Assembly: GCA_947628715.1 (NCBI GenBank)
Contig: CANRAW010000003.1
Location: 16,914-80,913, forward strand
DNA from: an uncultured Clostridia bacterium
GTDB taxonomy: Bacteria > Bacillota > Clostridia > TANB77 > CAG-508
DNA length: 64,000 bases
Reading direction: 5' to 3'
Under the pieces are notes generated by a model. That model saw nothing but the letters and a program-made list of their open reading frames with translations, was not told the origin of the DNA and did not search any database. Made by a program: the position numbers and the translations under genes. The number at the start of each line of letters is the position of its first letter. The stretch's first letter is position 1. Shown here in pieces: positions 21,747 through 32,747 of this stretch.

Positions 21747-24185
21747 ATGGATAGACCAGATGAAACTATTATCGAGAGAGATATAGAAAAGGAAATGAAA
21801 ACTGCATATATAGATTATGCAATGAGCGTTATAGTAGCACGTGCACTTCCAGATGTTAGAGATGGTTTAAAACCAGTACATAGAAGAATTTTATATTCTA
21901 TGCACGAAGATGGTATAACATCAGATAAGCCATATAGGAAATCAGCAAATACAGTTGGATCCGTTTTAGGAAGATACCATCCACATGGAGATGCAGCAGT
22001 ATATGATGCAATGGTAAGGATGGCACAAAGCTTTACATTAAGATATCCTTTAATTGATGGACATGGAAACTTTGGATCAGTAGATGGAGACCCACCAGCC
22101 GCAATGAGGTATACAGAAGCAAGGATGTCTAAAATTGCAAATTACATGATGAGCGATATTGAAAAAGACACAGTTGATTTTGTACCTAACTATGACGATA
22201 GATTACAAGAGCCAAGTGTATTACCAACTAGACTACCAGCCTTACTTTTAAATGGTTCTTCAGGAATTGCAGTAGGTATGGCAACAAATATTCCACCACA
22301 CAATTTAAGAGAAGTTGTAGATGGAATAATAAAAATAATAGATGATGACCAAGTTACAGATGAAGATTTAATGAAGATAATAAAAGGACCAGATTTCCCT
22401 ACGGGAGCAACAATTGTAGGTAGAGAAGGTATAAAAGAAACTTATACAACAGGTAGAGGCAAAATCATAATGAGGGCAGAAGCCGAAATTGAGGAAATGC
22501 CAGGAAATAGACAAAGAATTATAGTAACATCATTGCCATACCAAGTAAACAAAGCAAGACTTCATAAATACATAGACGATTTGGTAAGAGATAAGAAAAT
22601 CGAAGGAATATCTGCAATAAGAGACGAATCAGATAGAACAGCAAACGTAAGATTAGTTATAGAATTAAAAAGAGATGCTAATGCACAAGTTATATTAAAT
22701 AGACTATATAAATATACTCAAATGCAAGAAACATTTGGAGCAATAATGCTTGCATTAGTAAATGGTGTTCCAAAAATCTTAACATTAAGACAATGCTTAG
22801 ATTGCTATATAGAGCACAGAAAAGAAGTTGTACTTCGTAGAACAAAATTTGAACTAGATAAGGCAGAAGCAAGAGCACATATACTAGAAGGATTAAGAAT
22901 AGCAATAGATAACATTGATGAAGTAATAAGAATAATAAGAACTTCTTATGATGATGCAAAAGAAAGATTAATGGAAACATTTGGATTATCAGAAATACAA
23001 GCTCAAGCAATACTAGATATGAGATTAAGAACATTACAAGGATTGCAAAGAGAAAAAATCGAAGAAGAGTATGAAGAACTTATGAAATTAATTGAACACT
23101 TAAAAGCTATACTTGCCAGTGAGCAATTAGTTTTCGAAGTTATAAAAGAAGAATTATTAGAAATAAAAGAAAAATATGGAGACGAAAGAAAAACAAAAAT
23201 AATTTCAGGAAATAACAGTGAGTTTGACGACGAAGAACTTATAAAAGAAGAACAAATAGTAATTGCTTTAACTCATTTTGGATATGTAAAAAGGATGCCA
23301 ATAGATACATATAAGAGCCAAAAAAGAGGAGGAAAAGGAATTGCAGGAGTAACGACGAGGGAAGAGGACTTTGTAAAAGAAATATTTATTGCTTCAACTC
23401 ATGATACTCTTATGTTCTTTAGTAATAAAGGAAAATTATATAAATTAAGAGGCTTTGAAATACCAGAAGCTGGTAGAACAGCAAAAGGTACAGCAATAGT
23501 TAATTTATTAAGTCTTGACCAAGGTGAAAAAATTTCTGCAATTATTCCAATACAAAATATAGCAGAAGGAAAGTATCTGCTTATGGCAACAAGAAATGGT
23601 ATAATAAAGAAGACACCTTTAAAAGAATATGATACTTCAAGAAAAACAGGACTTCAAGGAATTGCTTTAAAAGAAAATGACGAGTTAATATCTGTTAGAT
23701 TAACAGATGGTGAAGATAATATTGTTCTTGTTACAGAAGGTGGACAATGTATAACATTTGACGAAAAAGATGTAAGACCAATGGGAAGAGTTTCACAAGG
23801 TGTTATAGGAATTAAACTTGATGAAGGAGACTTCGTTGTTGGGATGGAATCAATCGTAAGTGGAAGCAAACAAACACTTCTTGCTATAACAGAAAATGGA
23901 TTTGGAAAGAGAACAGAATTAGACGAATATAGAGTACAAACAAGAGCAGGAAAAGGTGTTATAACATACAAAATTACACCAAAAACAGGAAAACTTGTTG
24001 GAATAAAATTAGTAGACGAAAATGATGATGTAATGCTTATAACAGATGAAGGAACAATTATAAGAATAAATGTATCAGAGATAAGTATTCTTGGAAGATC
24101 AACTCAAGGTGTTACTTTAATGAGAACAAACGAAGGAAAAGTTGTAAGCGTTGAAAAAATATCAGAAGAAACTGAAGAAGAATAA
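21747..24185 (+). CDS. gyrA: DNA gyrase subunit A
   Basis: [44 protein letters not shown]; single uninterrupted ORF with no in-frame CGG. Confidence 0.98.
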   Translation: MDRPDETIIERDIEKEMKTAYIDYAMSVIVARALPDVRDGLKPVHRRILYSMHEDGITSDKPYRKSANTVGSVLGRYHPHGDAAVYDAMVRMAQSFTLRYPLIDGHGNFGSVDGDPPAAMRYTEARMSKIANYMMSDIEKDTVDFVPNYDDRLQEPSVLPTRLPALLLNGSSGIAVGMATNIPPHNLREVVDGIIKIIDDDQVTDEDLMKIIKGPDFPTGATIVGREGIKETYTTGRGKIIMRAEAEIEEMPGNRQRIIVTSLPYQVNKARLHKYIDDLVRDKKIEGISAIRDESDRTANVRLVIELKRDANAQVILNRLYKYTQMQETFGAIMLALVNGVPKILTLRQCLDCYIEHRKEVVLRRTKFELDKAEARAHILEGLRIAIDNIDEVIRIIRTSYDDAKERLMETFGLSEIQAQAILDMRLRTLQGLQREKIEEEYEELMKLIEHLKAILASEQLVFEVIKEELLEIKEKYGDERKTKIISGNNSEFDDEELIKEEQIVIALTHFGYVKRMPIDTYKSQKRGGKGIAGVTTREEDFVKEIFIASTHDTLMFFSNKGKLYKLRGFEIPEAGRTAKGTAIVNLLSLDQGEKISAIIPIQNIAEGKYLLMATRNGIIKKTPLKEYDTSRKTGLQGIALKENDELISVRLTDGEDNIVLVTEGGQCITFDEKDVRPMGRVSQGVIGIKLDEGDFVVGMESIVSGSKQTLLAITENGFGKRTELDEYRVQTRAGKGVITYKITPKTGKLVGIKLVDENDDVMLITDEGTIIRINVSEISILGRSTQGVTLMRTNEGKVVSVEKISEETEEE

Positions 24186-24196
24186 AATTAAGAAAG

Positions 24197-24229
24197 CAAC
24201 AAAAAAAGGGCTTAGCCCTTTTTTTGTGC
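24197..24229. terminator. bidirectional terminator between gyrA and dnaI-like gene
   Basis: CAACAAAAAAAGGGCTTAGCCCTTTTTTTGTG. Confidence 0.85.
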
Positions 24230-25231
24230 ACTTAAAACTTTATTAATTCTTATATCTTCACCGAAAAATCTACAAACATTATAATAAGAGGCAAGCCTAG
24301 AAAAAATTCTTTCTCCATACCTATCAAATAAATTATTCATATTCAAATTTGTAGAAATAACGGTCTTTTTAATTAAATTGTTTGTAGGTAAATTTCTTGC
24401 ATTTATTATATTAGTTAACTCTGATATTTTAACTGAGTTTAATGTTTCAACACCTAAGTCGTCAATTATTAGCAAATCAACATTTATAATATTATCATAT
24501 ACTTCTTTTAAATCTGATTTACCAAATCTATAATCTATAATATTATCAAGCATAATAGGAGCTGTTTGATAAAGAACAGTTTTACCCTTTGATAAAAACT
24601 CTTTAGCAATGCAATTAGATAAAAATGTTTTACCAAGCCCAGTATTTCCAATAAAAAGTAAATTCTTTTCCTCAGGATTATCCATATTTTCTATGAAATT
24701 TAAAACGATATTTTTAATATTTATAATATTTTCTCTAGGAGAAATTTTTGCATTATATTTTTTCTCATTTACCTCGTCAGAATATAGACTTTCATCAAAA
24801 TAATCAAAATTTTCTTTTTCAAGGTTTCCTATATTTGCTTTATTAAAATCAATATCAAATATTTTTTGCTTAATACAATTACAAAGAACTGTCCTATTAT
24901 TCTCTAGTGTAACAAATCCAGTATCTTTACAAATGCTACAATCATATAATGGTGCTTTTGCTTCAGTTGGAATCTTTATTTTACTTAAAATATTTTCTTT
25001 TTTTAATTTTAATTTATTAAAATCTTCTTTTAATTTATTTGAACGCTCATAATCCGCATTAAGTATTGCCCTAGAGATTTCAAAAGCAATTTTATTCAAA
25101 TCATTATTAATTTGTGAAAGCTCAGGCTGAGATTCGTAAAATTTTGATTTAGCATTTTCATAATTTAGCTCAGCAAGATACTTCTTTTTTTCATATTCTT
25201 TTAATAAAGTATTTAAAGTTGTGCTATTCAA
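24212..25231 (-). CDS. dnaI: DnaI/DnaC-type helicase loader ATPase
   Basis: YDCSICKDTGFV zinc motif, NLLFIGNTGLGKTFLSNCIAKEFL, LLIIDDLGVE. Confidence 0.88.
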   Translation of the reverse strand: MNSTTLNTLLKEYEKKKYLAELNYENAKSKFYESQPELSQINNDLNKIAFEISRAILNADYERSNKLKEDFNKLKLKKENILSKIKIPTEAKAPLYDCSICKDTGFVTLENNRTVLCNCIKQKIFDIDFNKANIGNLEKENFDYFDESLYSDEVNEKKYNAKISPRENIINIKNIVLNFIENMDNPEEKNLLFIGNTGLGKTFLSNCIAKEFLSKGKTVLYQTAPIMLDNIIDYRFGKSDLKEVYDNIINVDLLIIDDLGVETLNSVKISELTNIINARNLPTNNLIKKTVISTNLNMNNLFDRYGERIFSRLASYYNVCRFFGEDIRINKVLSAQKKG

Positions 25232-25248
25232 ATTGAACCTCCTAATAA

Positions 25249-26217
25249 TTAATTTTGCTTATTTGCATATAACATATCAAAATTATCATAAGTACGCTGT
25301 TCAAAATCTTTAAGTTTTGCATTTTTTTCAAATTCTTTTTTATTTTGAAGTTGAGTTTTGTATTGTACTAAAAAGTTTTGAATCTCATCTGTATTTTTTA
25401 AGCCTCTATCATGCCAATCAGAAATAATCTTATCAAGATAATCAAATGAAAAGTTTGCTTTAGAAGTAGTCCTTTTCATTGCAAGTTCTAATATATCTAA
25501 TGAATAAGAATAATCAACAGTCCATTTTTCAATATATGCTTTTTCATATTCTGTTAAAGGTCTTGTTAAACCAAGTTTTTTCTGAATAGCTTTCTCAATC
25601 TTTTGTAATACAGTTTGTTTTTGAAAATAAGTTTCCAAATCCATGAAAGTTTTAACATTGTTTTTAGACCATGCGTCGGCAACAACTTGTACATAATTTC
25701 TATGTAGAGCAGAACGCTTTAAACAATAGTTAAATAAAGCAACCATAACTTGTTCGTCAAATCCATATTTATCATACCACATACTTATATCTGCATACCA
25801 AGATGGTGACATTAAACCTTGAAAAAATGTTCTATTAATTGTTTCAATAGAACTAGCCCTATATTTGCTTTTTTCATTTCTATCAATATCTTCAATTGAA
25901 AGTGAAACTTTTGGATTATATAATTTATGTAATTCTATTTCTTGTAAATTGTTTATTATGAAACCAGTTCCTTTTTTAGTTATAACACCAATGTCTTCCC
26001 AATATTTTAAAGCATCTTGAATAGTCTGAAAAGGGAGTGCAAGTTTTTTTGATAAATCATTAACTTTAATATCTTTGTTGTACTTTGAGAGGAATAGTAT
26101 ATATAAGTATACTTTTACGAAATCTCCAGAAGATTGAGACAAATATTCTGAGAAAAATATATCTGGTATTTCAGTAGTTGAAAATAGTGAAGATTCTTCA
26201 TTTTGTTCTAGTTTCAT
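25249..26217 (-). CDS. DnaD/DnaB-type primosome protein
   Basis: N-terminal winged helix; LTEYEKAYIEKWTVDYSYSLDILELAMKRTTSKANFSFDYLDKIISDWHDRGLK (DnaB_2 domain). Confidence 0.88.
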   Translation of the reverse strand: MKLEQNEESSLFSTTEIPDIFFSEYLSQSSGDFVKVYLYILFLSKYNKDIKVNDLSKKLALPFQTIQDALKYWEDIGVITKKGTGFIINNLQEIELHKLYNPKVSLSIEDIDRNEKSKYRASSIETINRTFFQGLMSPSWYADISMWYDKYGFDEQVMVALFNYCLKRSALHRNYVQVVADAWSKNNVKTFMDLETYFQKQTVLQKIEKAIQKKLGLTRPLTEYEKAYIEKWTVDYSYSLDILELAMKRTTSKANFSFDYLDKIISDWHDRGLKNTDEIQNFLVQYKTQLQNKKEFEKNAKLKDFEQRTYDNFDMLYANKQN

Positions 26218-26334
26218 AAAAACCCCCTATGTTAATGATGCTTGTATTAATATCAAAACATATCTAAATATAGAGATAATATGTTTTAAATATATGTCAA
26301 ATTATATCATTTTATAGGGAAAAAAACAATAACA

Positions 26335-26649
26335 TTATTTATATAAATATAACTTTTGACTAAATATATATTTTGCGAGATATAAAAGAACATATAGTAT
26401 ATTTTCATGATTAAAGCCAACAATACTGAAAATTAAAACGGGGAAGCATAGTATAACAAATAAAAAGATTTTAAAAACAAGAGCTGATGTAATAACATTT
26501 ACAATGCAAAATATAAAGATATACCAAACAACATTTAATACAGCTGTAGAATAATCAATTATGCCAAAAAGTTTAGCAGAAAAATCGTAATTTTGTGGAA
26601 TAATAAACTTCAAACGCACACCTCCTAAAAAATAGTTTGCAATAAACAT
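26335..26649 (-). CDS. small membrane protein, PrgI-like T4SS component
   Basis: Two TM segments, FIIPQNYDFSAKLFGIIDYSTAVLNVVWYIFIF, between T4SS-type genes. Confidence 0.5.
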   Translation of the reverse strand: MFIANYFLGGVRLKFIIPQNYDFSAKLFGIIDYSTAVLNVVWYIFIFCIVNVITSALVFKIFLFVILCFPVLIFSIVGFNHENILYVLLYLAKYIFSQKLYLYK

Positions 26650-26664
26650 ACTATGTAAACCAAA

Positions 26665-27540
26665 TTACCTGATTTTTGAATAATTTCTAAGTGCATATAG
26701 AGAATTTTGAATATCAAGACCAATTCCACCAATTAGTTCTTTTATATATCCATTTGCCTTCATTAAAGCAAAAATTGCACCTACAAATAATAATTTTGAA
26801 ACTAAATTATAAGGACTATAATCAATTGAGAACATAACAATTAAAATAATTGAAGAAAAAATTTCTAAAAGAAGCATAGAAATAAAAGATTTCAGCCATG
26901 ATTTAAAAAGAGGTGCAGTAGATTCTGTTGCATTACAAAGGATGGCAAAAGGAGATATAAGCACAAAAACTTTAATTAAGATATATCTTATAGAATAAAT
27001 GAATACTAAGTTAATAAAGCCAATTGAAACAACAGATTTTATAATTCCATCAATAGAGAAGAAAGATTTTGATACTTCTTCTAGCATAACGACAGAATTT
27101 AATATATTTATAAGGTTTGAAAAACAAATATTGGCGTTTAAAAACTCACTTCCAAGTTCTCTAATAGCAGAAGAAAATAGAGAATTTATATTAATAATTT
27201 GTTCACATATATAAAAACTAGAATTCATGAATATACCTATAAAGATAAGTCTTAAAATGAACTGAAATGGATTTTGAGAACGAACAGAAGGTGAATAATT
27301 AGATAAAAGATATCTTGCTGTATAATACAATATAAATCCTATAAGCAAACTATTTGCAATCATTAAAATACCAAAAGTTGTTGACGTACCAAAAAGTTTT
27401 TCAAAATATTTTGATGACAGAATATTATTATCAACAAAAGTGATTTCGTCAAGAGCTGAATAAATAGTATTATCAATAGAAGAAAAAATACTATTAAGTA
27501 AGCTATCAATTGATGACATAAGTGTATTAGATGGATTCAA
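26665..27540 (-). CDS. TrbL/VirB6-like multi-TM T4SS protein
   Basis: Six or more TM segments; position next to VirB2-like and VirD4-like genes. Confidence 0.55.
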   Translation of the reverse strand: MNPSNTLMSSIDSLLNSIFSSIDNTIYSALDEITFVDNNILSSKYFEKLFGTSTTFGILMIANSLLIGFILYYTARYLLSNYSPSVRSQNPFQFILRLIFIGIFMNSSFYICEQIININSLFSSAIRELGSEFLNANICFSNLINILNSVVMLEEVSKSFFSIDGIIKSVVSIGFINLVFIYSIRYILIKVFVLISPFAILCNATESTAPLFKSWLKSFISMLLLEIFSSIILIVMFSIDYSPYNLVSKLLFVGAIFALMKANGYIKELIGGIGLDIQNSLYALRNYSKIR

Positions 27541-27559
27541 TATAAAGCCTCCTAGAAAA

Positions 27560-27892
27560 TTATTCTATTAAAGTTTGAATTAAATTAATAACTAAATCGA
27601 GTGCTAATATAAAAGCATAAGAAACAATGGAAGTTCTGATTAACTTTTTTCCACTTCTAATTTTTTCTTCGTCTCCAAAGCTAAATTTTTGCATAAGAAA
27701 GCCAGAAGCAATTGCAACAGCAGCGACAGGAGTTGCTATTGCAACTAAATAACTTTTAATGTTTTCAAATGCCTTTAAAATTTTATTAACAAGTTTTGGG
27801 TATCCAGCGAAAGAAAATGAATAAAAAGTAATCATAATAACAAAAGATATAATTAATATAAATAAAACGTGATATAAAAAATTCTTTTTCAT
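27560..27892 (-). CDS. TrbC/VirB2-like pilin-type membrane protein
   Basis: N-terminal signal, then AIATPVAAVAIASGFLMQKFSFGDEEKIRSGKKLIRTSIVSYAFILALDLVINLIQTLIE. Confidence 0.6.
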   Translation of the reverse strand: MKKNFLYHVLFILIISFVIMITFYSFSFAGYPKLVNKILKAFENIKSYLVAIATPVAAVAIASGFLMQKFSFGDEEKIRSGKKLIRTSIVSYAFILALDLVINLIQTLIE

Positions 27893-27942
27893 AAGTCCTC
27901 CATTTCTAAGAGCAAAGAAATGCTCTAAAAAAGATGAAAATT

Positions 27943-29643
27943 TTACATATCCTTATCTATAATAAAGTAGGGGAGCAGATGTATTTTTTGAGGTGGAATA
28001 ATGGATTTTCCAGTAGATAAAAATGCAAGTGCATTAAAGGTATCTAATTTTTGAGTAAAAAAATTTGTATCAAAAACAAAATCAAATTGAGTATAAGTAT
28101 TAACGCTTTCAGAAAAATTTGGCTTATCAAAATTCATAAGATTTGATAAATAAGAATTTTTGCGATTTTTAGAACTTTCAGAAAAACTTTGAGAATGCTT
28201 AGTTTTTTCCTCTTTACCAAGTTGTTTTTGAGCATCTTCAATAGTAAATGTATCGTCAGTTCTAAGCCAAAACTTATTAATTAAATTTTGAATAATAACC
28301 TTAACTGTGTATTGATTATTAATTGCATTTATTAAAGAAGTGTAGCTTTGAGTTGCAACTATATTAATACATTTTGCTTCTCTTGATTGAGAGAAAAAAT
28401 TAGCATCGGTATCTGTTATGTATTCATGATATTCGTCACTAATAAAAGATACGCTTCTCATAAAATTTAGATTTTTTGCAAGTCTAGACATAACCTCAGT
28501 TTGAAAGTCCAATTTCAAGTAAGCCGCAATAATTTTAGAAAGATTATTATACTCAGAAATATTCATGTTTAAGACAACAATTTTGCCTTGATTTATAACC
28601 TCTTCAAAGCCGTAAAAATTCAAATCTTCTTTTGCAGGGGAAAATATATTTAAGACATCGTAATCTGAAATAAAAGCACCAGTAATTCTAGTGATTTCAG
28701 ATTTTAAAATAGCAGAGGTTCTAGAATCAAGAGAATTAAATTCCTTTTCAAAAAATTCTATAGAAGAAAGCAAATCGTGAACTTCTAAAGTAGAAAACTT
28801 ACCAGATAAAAATGATTCTCGTAAATCTTTAATTTTGCTAGAATAATAATCGGGAATAGTAACTAATTTATGAAGTTCTGAAAAGGTAACATATCCGTTA
28901 TTATATAATCTACAAAATTTTATGCACTCAGTTAAAATTTGTTCAGCTTTGTCTAGCCAATAGGATTCACCATTATTTTTTGAAAAAAGTGTTAAAATCG
29001 TTTTAAGCCTATTTGCCAAAATTGCAGGTTTTAAATTAGGCTTATCAAGCGGATTATACTTAATATTACCGCCTATTTCAATTACTATCAAATCGTCCTC
29101 TCTACCATAGTATTTTGCATATTTTTTTACTTGAGAATAGTAATTACCTTTTACATCTAATATAAGCATACCAAGTTTTTTAGAGGGGTTATTATATGAA
29201 TAACTTATAAGCTGTCTCGTAAAAGGATACATCAAAGAACTTGTCTTACCAGAACCAATAGTACCAGTTATAAGAAAATTCTGATATAGGCCTGATTCTG
29301 GAATAATAATGTTTTTATTATCAGCATTAAAAATTTTTAAATACAAATCAGAAGGCTTTATATTCGGTTTTTTATTCTTTGTTTTGGACTTATGGAAAAA
29401 AGAAGAATATATAACATTGATATATAGTAATGTCGAAAGGAAGGTTGAAATGGCGTGTGTAAGTTTTATATAAAACCAGACTTTAGGATATTCTTTGCAA
29501 ATATCAAAAGGGTGCACTGCCATAGTAAACATTACACTATCAGAAATATAAATATCTTTAAATAAGGAAAGATATAGCCCAAAAACAATGAATAAAAGAA
29601 TAACATTAAAAATTACTCTTCTAGTAAAAGTATCAACAAACAT
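27943..29643 (-). CDS. VirD4/TraG-type coupling protein
   Basis: NFLITGTIGSGKTSSLMYPFTRQLI Walker A; SFISDEYHEYITDTDANFFSQSREAKCINIVATQS. Confidence 0.88.
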   Translation of the reverse strand: MFVDTFTRRVIFNVILLFIVFGLYLSLFKDIYISDSVMFTMAVHPFDICKEYPKVWFYIKLTHAISTFLSTLLYINVIYSSFFHKSKTKNKKPNIKPSDLYLKIFNADNKNIIIPESGLYQNFLITGTIGSGKTSSLMYPFTRQLISYSYNNPSKKLGMLILDVKGNYYSQVKKYAKYYGREDDLIVIEIGGNIKYNPLDKPNLKPAILANRLKTILTLFSKNNGESYWLDKAEQILTECIKFCRLYNNGYVTFSELHKLVTIPDYYSSKIKDLRESFLSGKFSTLEVHDLLSSIEFFEKEFNSLDSRTSAILKSEITRITGAFISDYDVLNIFSPAKEDLNFYGFEEVINQGKIVVLNMNISEYNNLSKIIAAYLKLDFQTEVMSRLAKNLNFMRSVSFISDEYHEYITDTDANFFSQSREAKCINIVATQSYTSLINAINNQYTVKVIIQNLINKFWLRTDDTFTIEDAQKQLGKEEKTKHSQSFSESSKNRKNSYLSNLMNFDKPNFSESVNTYTQFDFVFDTNFFTQKLDTFNALAFLSTGKSIIPPQKIHLLPYFIIDKDM

Positions 29644-29667
29644 AAAGTAAGCCTCCTAAATATTTAA

Positions 29668-29868
29668 TTAAAAATTTGGATAATCAGTATTTGATTTGTG
29701 AAAATCTTTGATTAAAAATGAATCAAGTATTAAATATGCTGAATATAAAATGATAAAAAGATTGATAATAAGTGTTAGGAAAAATAAGTTTACTAAATGA
29801 TTTATCAAATCACCACCTTTTGTTAAAGGATAATATAAAATTTTCATCTTGAAAGTATAATACAACAA
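29668..29868 (-). CDS. small membrane protein
   Basis: 66 aa ORF upstream of virD4-like gene. Confidence 0.35.
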   Translation of the reverse strand: MLYYTFKMKILYYPLTKGGDLINHLVNLFFLTLIINLFIILYSAYLILDSFLIKDFHKSNTDYPNF

Positions 29869-29979
29869 ATTTTTTAATTTGTCTATACATTTTTTAAAAT
29901 TTGTGGTAAAATATACAATATGTAGTTATTTCTCCGGAAATTTCATACGCAATTTAATTAAAGAAAGGAAGAAAAAATT

Positions 29980-30165
29980 ATGGAAATAAAGAAAGATATG
30001 ACAATAGGAGAACTATTAGAAAAAGATCCAGATAAAGCACAAATACTATTAGAAGCAGGGATGCACTGTTTAGGATGCCCAGCATCACAAGCAGAAACTT
30101 TAGAAGAAGCATGTGAAGTACATGGTATTGATGTAGAGGAGCTTTTAAAAAATCTAAATAAATAA
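29980..30165 (+). CDS. DUF1858 domain protein
   Basis: MEIKKDMTIGELLEKDPDKAQILLEAGMHCLGCPASQAETLEEACEVHGIDVEELLKNLNK. Confidence 0.92.
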   Translation: MEIKKDMTIGELLEKDPDKAQILLEAGMHCLGCPASQAETLEEACEVHGIDVEELLKNLNK

Positions 30166-30298
30166 AAATAACAACACAAAAAATTTACAAAATTTTTAAA
30201 AAGTATTGACAAATACTGAGATTTATAGTAATATATATAAGCGGTTGTTTTTTAGGAAAAAGAAAATGCAACCACTTATATATTATATTTGGTGATAT

Positions 30299-30374
30299 GG
30301 GCTATTAGCTCAGGTGGTAGAGCACTTGACTTTTAATCAAGTTGTCCCGCGTTCGAGTCGCGGATAGCTCACCA
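30299..30374 (+). tRNA. tRNA-Lys(TTT)
   Basis: CTTGACTTTTAATCAAG anticodon arm, encoded CCA. Confidence 0.93.
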
Positions 30375-30376
30375 AA

Positions 30377-30451
30377 GGCCCGTTGGTCAAGCGGTTAAGA
30401 CATCGCCCTTTCACGGCGGAGACATGGGTTCGATTCCCGTACGGGTCACCA
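30377..30451 (+). tRNA. tRNA-Glu(TTC)
   Basis: CGCCCTTTCACGGCG anticodon arm, encoded CCA. Confidence 0.93.
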
Positions 30452-30454
30452 TAC

Positions 30455-30530
30455 GCCACTTTAGCTCAGCTGGTAGAGCAACGCACTTGTAATGCGTAGG
30501 TCATCCGTTCGATTCGGATAAGTGGCTCCA
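30455..30530 (+). tRNA. tRNA-Thr(TGT)
   Basis: CGCACTTGTAATGCG anticodon arm, encoded CCA. Confidence 0.93.
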
Positions 30531-30605
30531 TATAAGGTCAGGAGTTTTGAAAAAGTTCTTAATTCTTGGCTTTTTTTGTATTTAAAAGAAAGAGGTAATA
30601 TAAAA

Positions 30606-31338
30606 ATGGCAAAAGTTGCACTAATTACAGGAGCATCGAGAGGAATAGGTAGAGCATCTGCGAAAATGCTTGCAAAAAATAATTTTAAAGTAATTGCAAA
30701 TTATAATAAATCAGAAGAAAGCATAAATGATTTAAAAAGAGAATTAAAAGAAGAAAACATTGAAATAGATACATATAAAGCAGATATAACTAAAAAAGAA
30801 GAAATAAAGAATATGGTTAAATATGTATTAGATAAATATGGCAAAATAGATGTATTAATAAATAATGCAGGGATTTCTCAAATAAAACTTTTTACAGATA
30901 TAACAGATGAAGACTGGGAAAATATGTTAAATACTAATCTTAGCTCTGTTTTTTATGTAACAAAAGAAGTACTTCCTAGTATGATAAATAAAAAAGAAGG
31001 TCATATAATTAATATAACATCGGTTTGGGGGATAACAGGAGCGTCATGTGAGGTACATTATTCAGCATCAAAAGCTGGAATAATTGGTTTAACTAAGGCA
31101 TTAGCTAAAGAATTAGCACCATCAAATATAAAAGTAAATGCAATAGCACCCGGATTCATAAATACTGATATGAACAAAGAATTAAATAACGAAGAAGTAG
31201 AGGAAGTTAAAAACGAAATACCTCTTAAAAGAATAGGGGAACCTGAAGATGTTGCAAACTGCATAAAATATTTAGTAGAGAGTGAATATATTACAGGTCA
31301 AGTAATAAAAATAGATGGACGGATGGATAAGTGAATAA
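30606..31338 (+). CDS. fabG: 3-oxoacyl-ACP reductase / SDR (C-terminus restored by +1 recoding)
   Basis: MAKVALITGASRGIGRASAKMLAKN...YSASKAGIIGLTKALAKEL; zero frame ends IDGRMDK*, recoded ends IKIDGGWISE* as expected for FabG. Confidence 0.92.
31320..31323 (+). other. CGGA +1 recoding site (Gly) in fabG
   Basis: GAT GGA CGG ATG GAT AAG TGA vs GAT GGA GGA TGG ATA AGT GAA TAA. Confidence 0.88.
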
Positions 31339-31342
31339 AAAA

Positions 31343-31374
31343 AATAAAAACGGAAGAAATTTCCGTTTTTATTC
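31343..31374. terminator. bidirectional terminator
   Basis: AATAAAAACGGAAGAAATTTCCGTTTTTATT. Confidence 0.85.
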
Positions 31375-31839
31375 ATTATTCGTATTAGTTAATTTTCTTT
31401 TATAGTTTCCTGAAATAATTTTTGGTAAATATGTAATTATTTTATATATTGCTATTCTAATTTTTTTGCTTATAATATAAGAACGTCTTAATCTAGGACG
31501 AGATTCAATACCCATATCATCTTGTAATATTAAAGCAGTAGGTATAGATTCAATTGCAAATGTATAATTATTATTATCGTTATTGTCCCAGTTTCCGTTT
31601 CCATCATTAAAACAGAAATTTAAACATTCTGAATCGTCAAGATTAATCTCAGCTTGAAAACCTAAATCAGTTTTCTCCATTTTTACATCGGAAACATTAT
31701 CCCATTGTAGTCCAAATCCATAGTGTATAAATACCTCTTCAGCTTCGTCTTGAAATAATTTTCCAGTATAAGATACTTTAACTGTTGTATTAGCAACAAG
31801 TTTATCTGTATTAAAAAATATATTTTTTGTTAGTTCCAT
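31369..31839 (-). CDS. carbohydrate-binding domain protein (CBM25-like)
   Basis: VKVSYTGKLFQDEAEEVFIHYGFGLQWDNVSDVKMEKTDLGFQAEINLDDSECLNFCFNDGNGNWDNNDNNNYTF. Confidence 0.7.
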   Translation of the reverse strand: MELTKNIFFNTDKLVANTTVKVSYTGKLFQDEAEEVFIHYGFGLQWDNVSDVKMEKTDLGFQAEINLDDSECLNFCFNDGNGNWDNNDNNNYTFAIESIPTALILQDDMGIESRPRLRRSYIISKKIRIAIYKIITYLPKIISGNYKRKLTNTNNE

Positions 31840-31924
31840 ATTAATCTCCTATTATTTTTATCTTTTGATAAGTTATATTATAATATTAAATAAAATATAA
31901 TTCAAGACTTTTTTACAAAAAAAG

Positions 31925-32509
31925 TCATTTTATTTTTAAAATTTTTCCAATCATGTAAAATTTATCTGACTCAGAAACGTGAATCTCTTCTAAATCCTTA
32001 CTATCAGCCTTCAACGTTATTTTCCCTTTTTTCGACACAAATTTTCTTATTATAATTTTATTGTTATAATAGAAAAGTCCATAGTCTTTTGAATTAAGTG
32101 GAGTATTAAGTTCAACATAAACATAAGAATTCTTAGCAAATGTTGGCTCCATTGATGTATCTGGTACTTTTAGAGCAAAAGATGCGCCAGGGGCTGTTGG
32201 TGGACAATCAATAAAATCTGCAATTTTGTCGATTGCTGGAATCTTGTTGTAAGATAAATAATTGATTGCGTTATAACTTTGTTGCTCTTCATTAAGTTCC
32301 TTATCATAGGTATACATGAGTGGTTGATAAGGAATATTTAGCGCTAAGCAGATGCTTTTTAATGCTTTATGACTAGGATTTCTCTCACCTTTTTCAATAT
32401 GTGTTAAATGACCAATGTTGATGTCAGTATTATTAGCAAGGTCTGTTTTTGTCATCCCGTTAATTTTTCTTGCGTTTGCAAGCATATCGCCGATCATAAA
32501 AACCTCCAA
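31925..32509 (-). CDS. XRE-family repressor with S24/LexA-like C-terminal domain
   Basis: HTH MLANARKINGMTKTDLANNTDINIGHLTHIEKGERNPS; S24-like DTSMEPTFAKNSYVYVELN. Confidence 0.85.
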   Translation of the reverse strand: MEVFMIGDMLANARKINGMTKTDLANNTDINIGHLTHIEKGERNPSHKALKSICLALNIPYQPLMYTYDKELNEEQQSYNAINYLSYNKIPAIDKIADFIDCPPTAPGASFALKVPDTSMEPTFAKNSYVYVELNTPLNSKDYGLFYYNNKIIIRKFVSKKGKITLKADSKDLEEIHVSESDKFYMIGKILKIK

Positions 32510-32747
32510 ATATTATATATTTTATACATAAAAAATCGACTTTTTTACTCATAATAAATTAATTAAGTGAACAAAAAAGTATATATAACATTATATAAGA
32601 ATTTTTTCAACTTGTCTAGCGATTAATATAAAAAAATGTAAATAATTGTTATAAATTAAAATAATAAATATTATTGTAAAGAATAAAACTTTGTGATAAG
32701 ATTTAAGTGTAAGTTAATATAAGCAAATAAAGAAAGGATAAAAAATT

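Noticed and set aside
30522-30605. ORF-track N-terminal extension of fabG (MAPYKVRSFEKV...)
   Set aside because: It begins inside tRNA-Thr; MAKVALITG at 30606 is the proper start.
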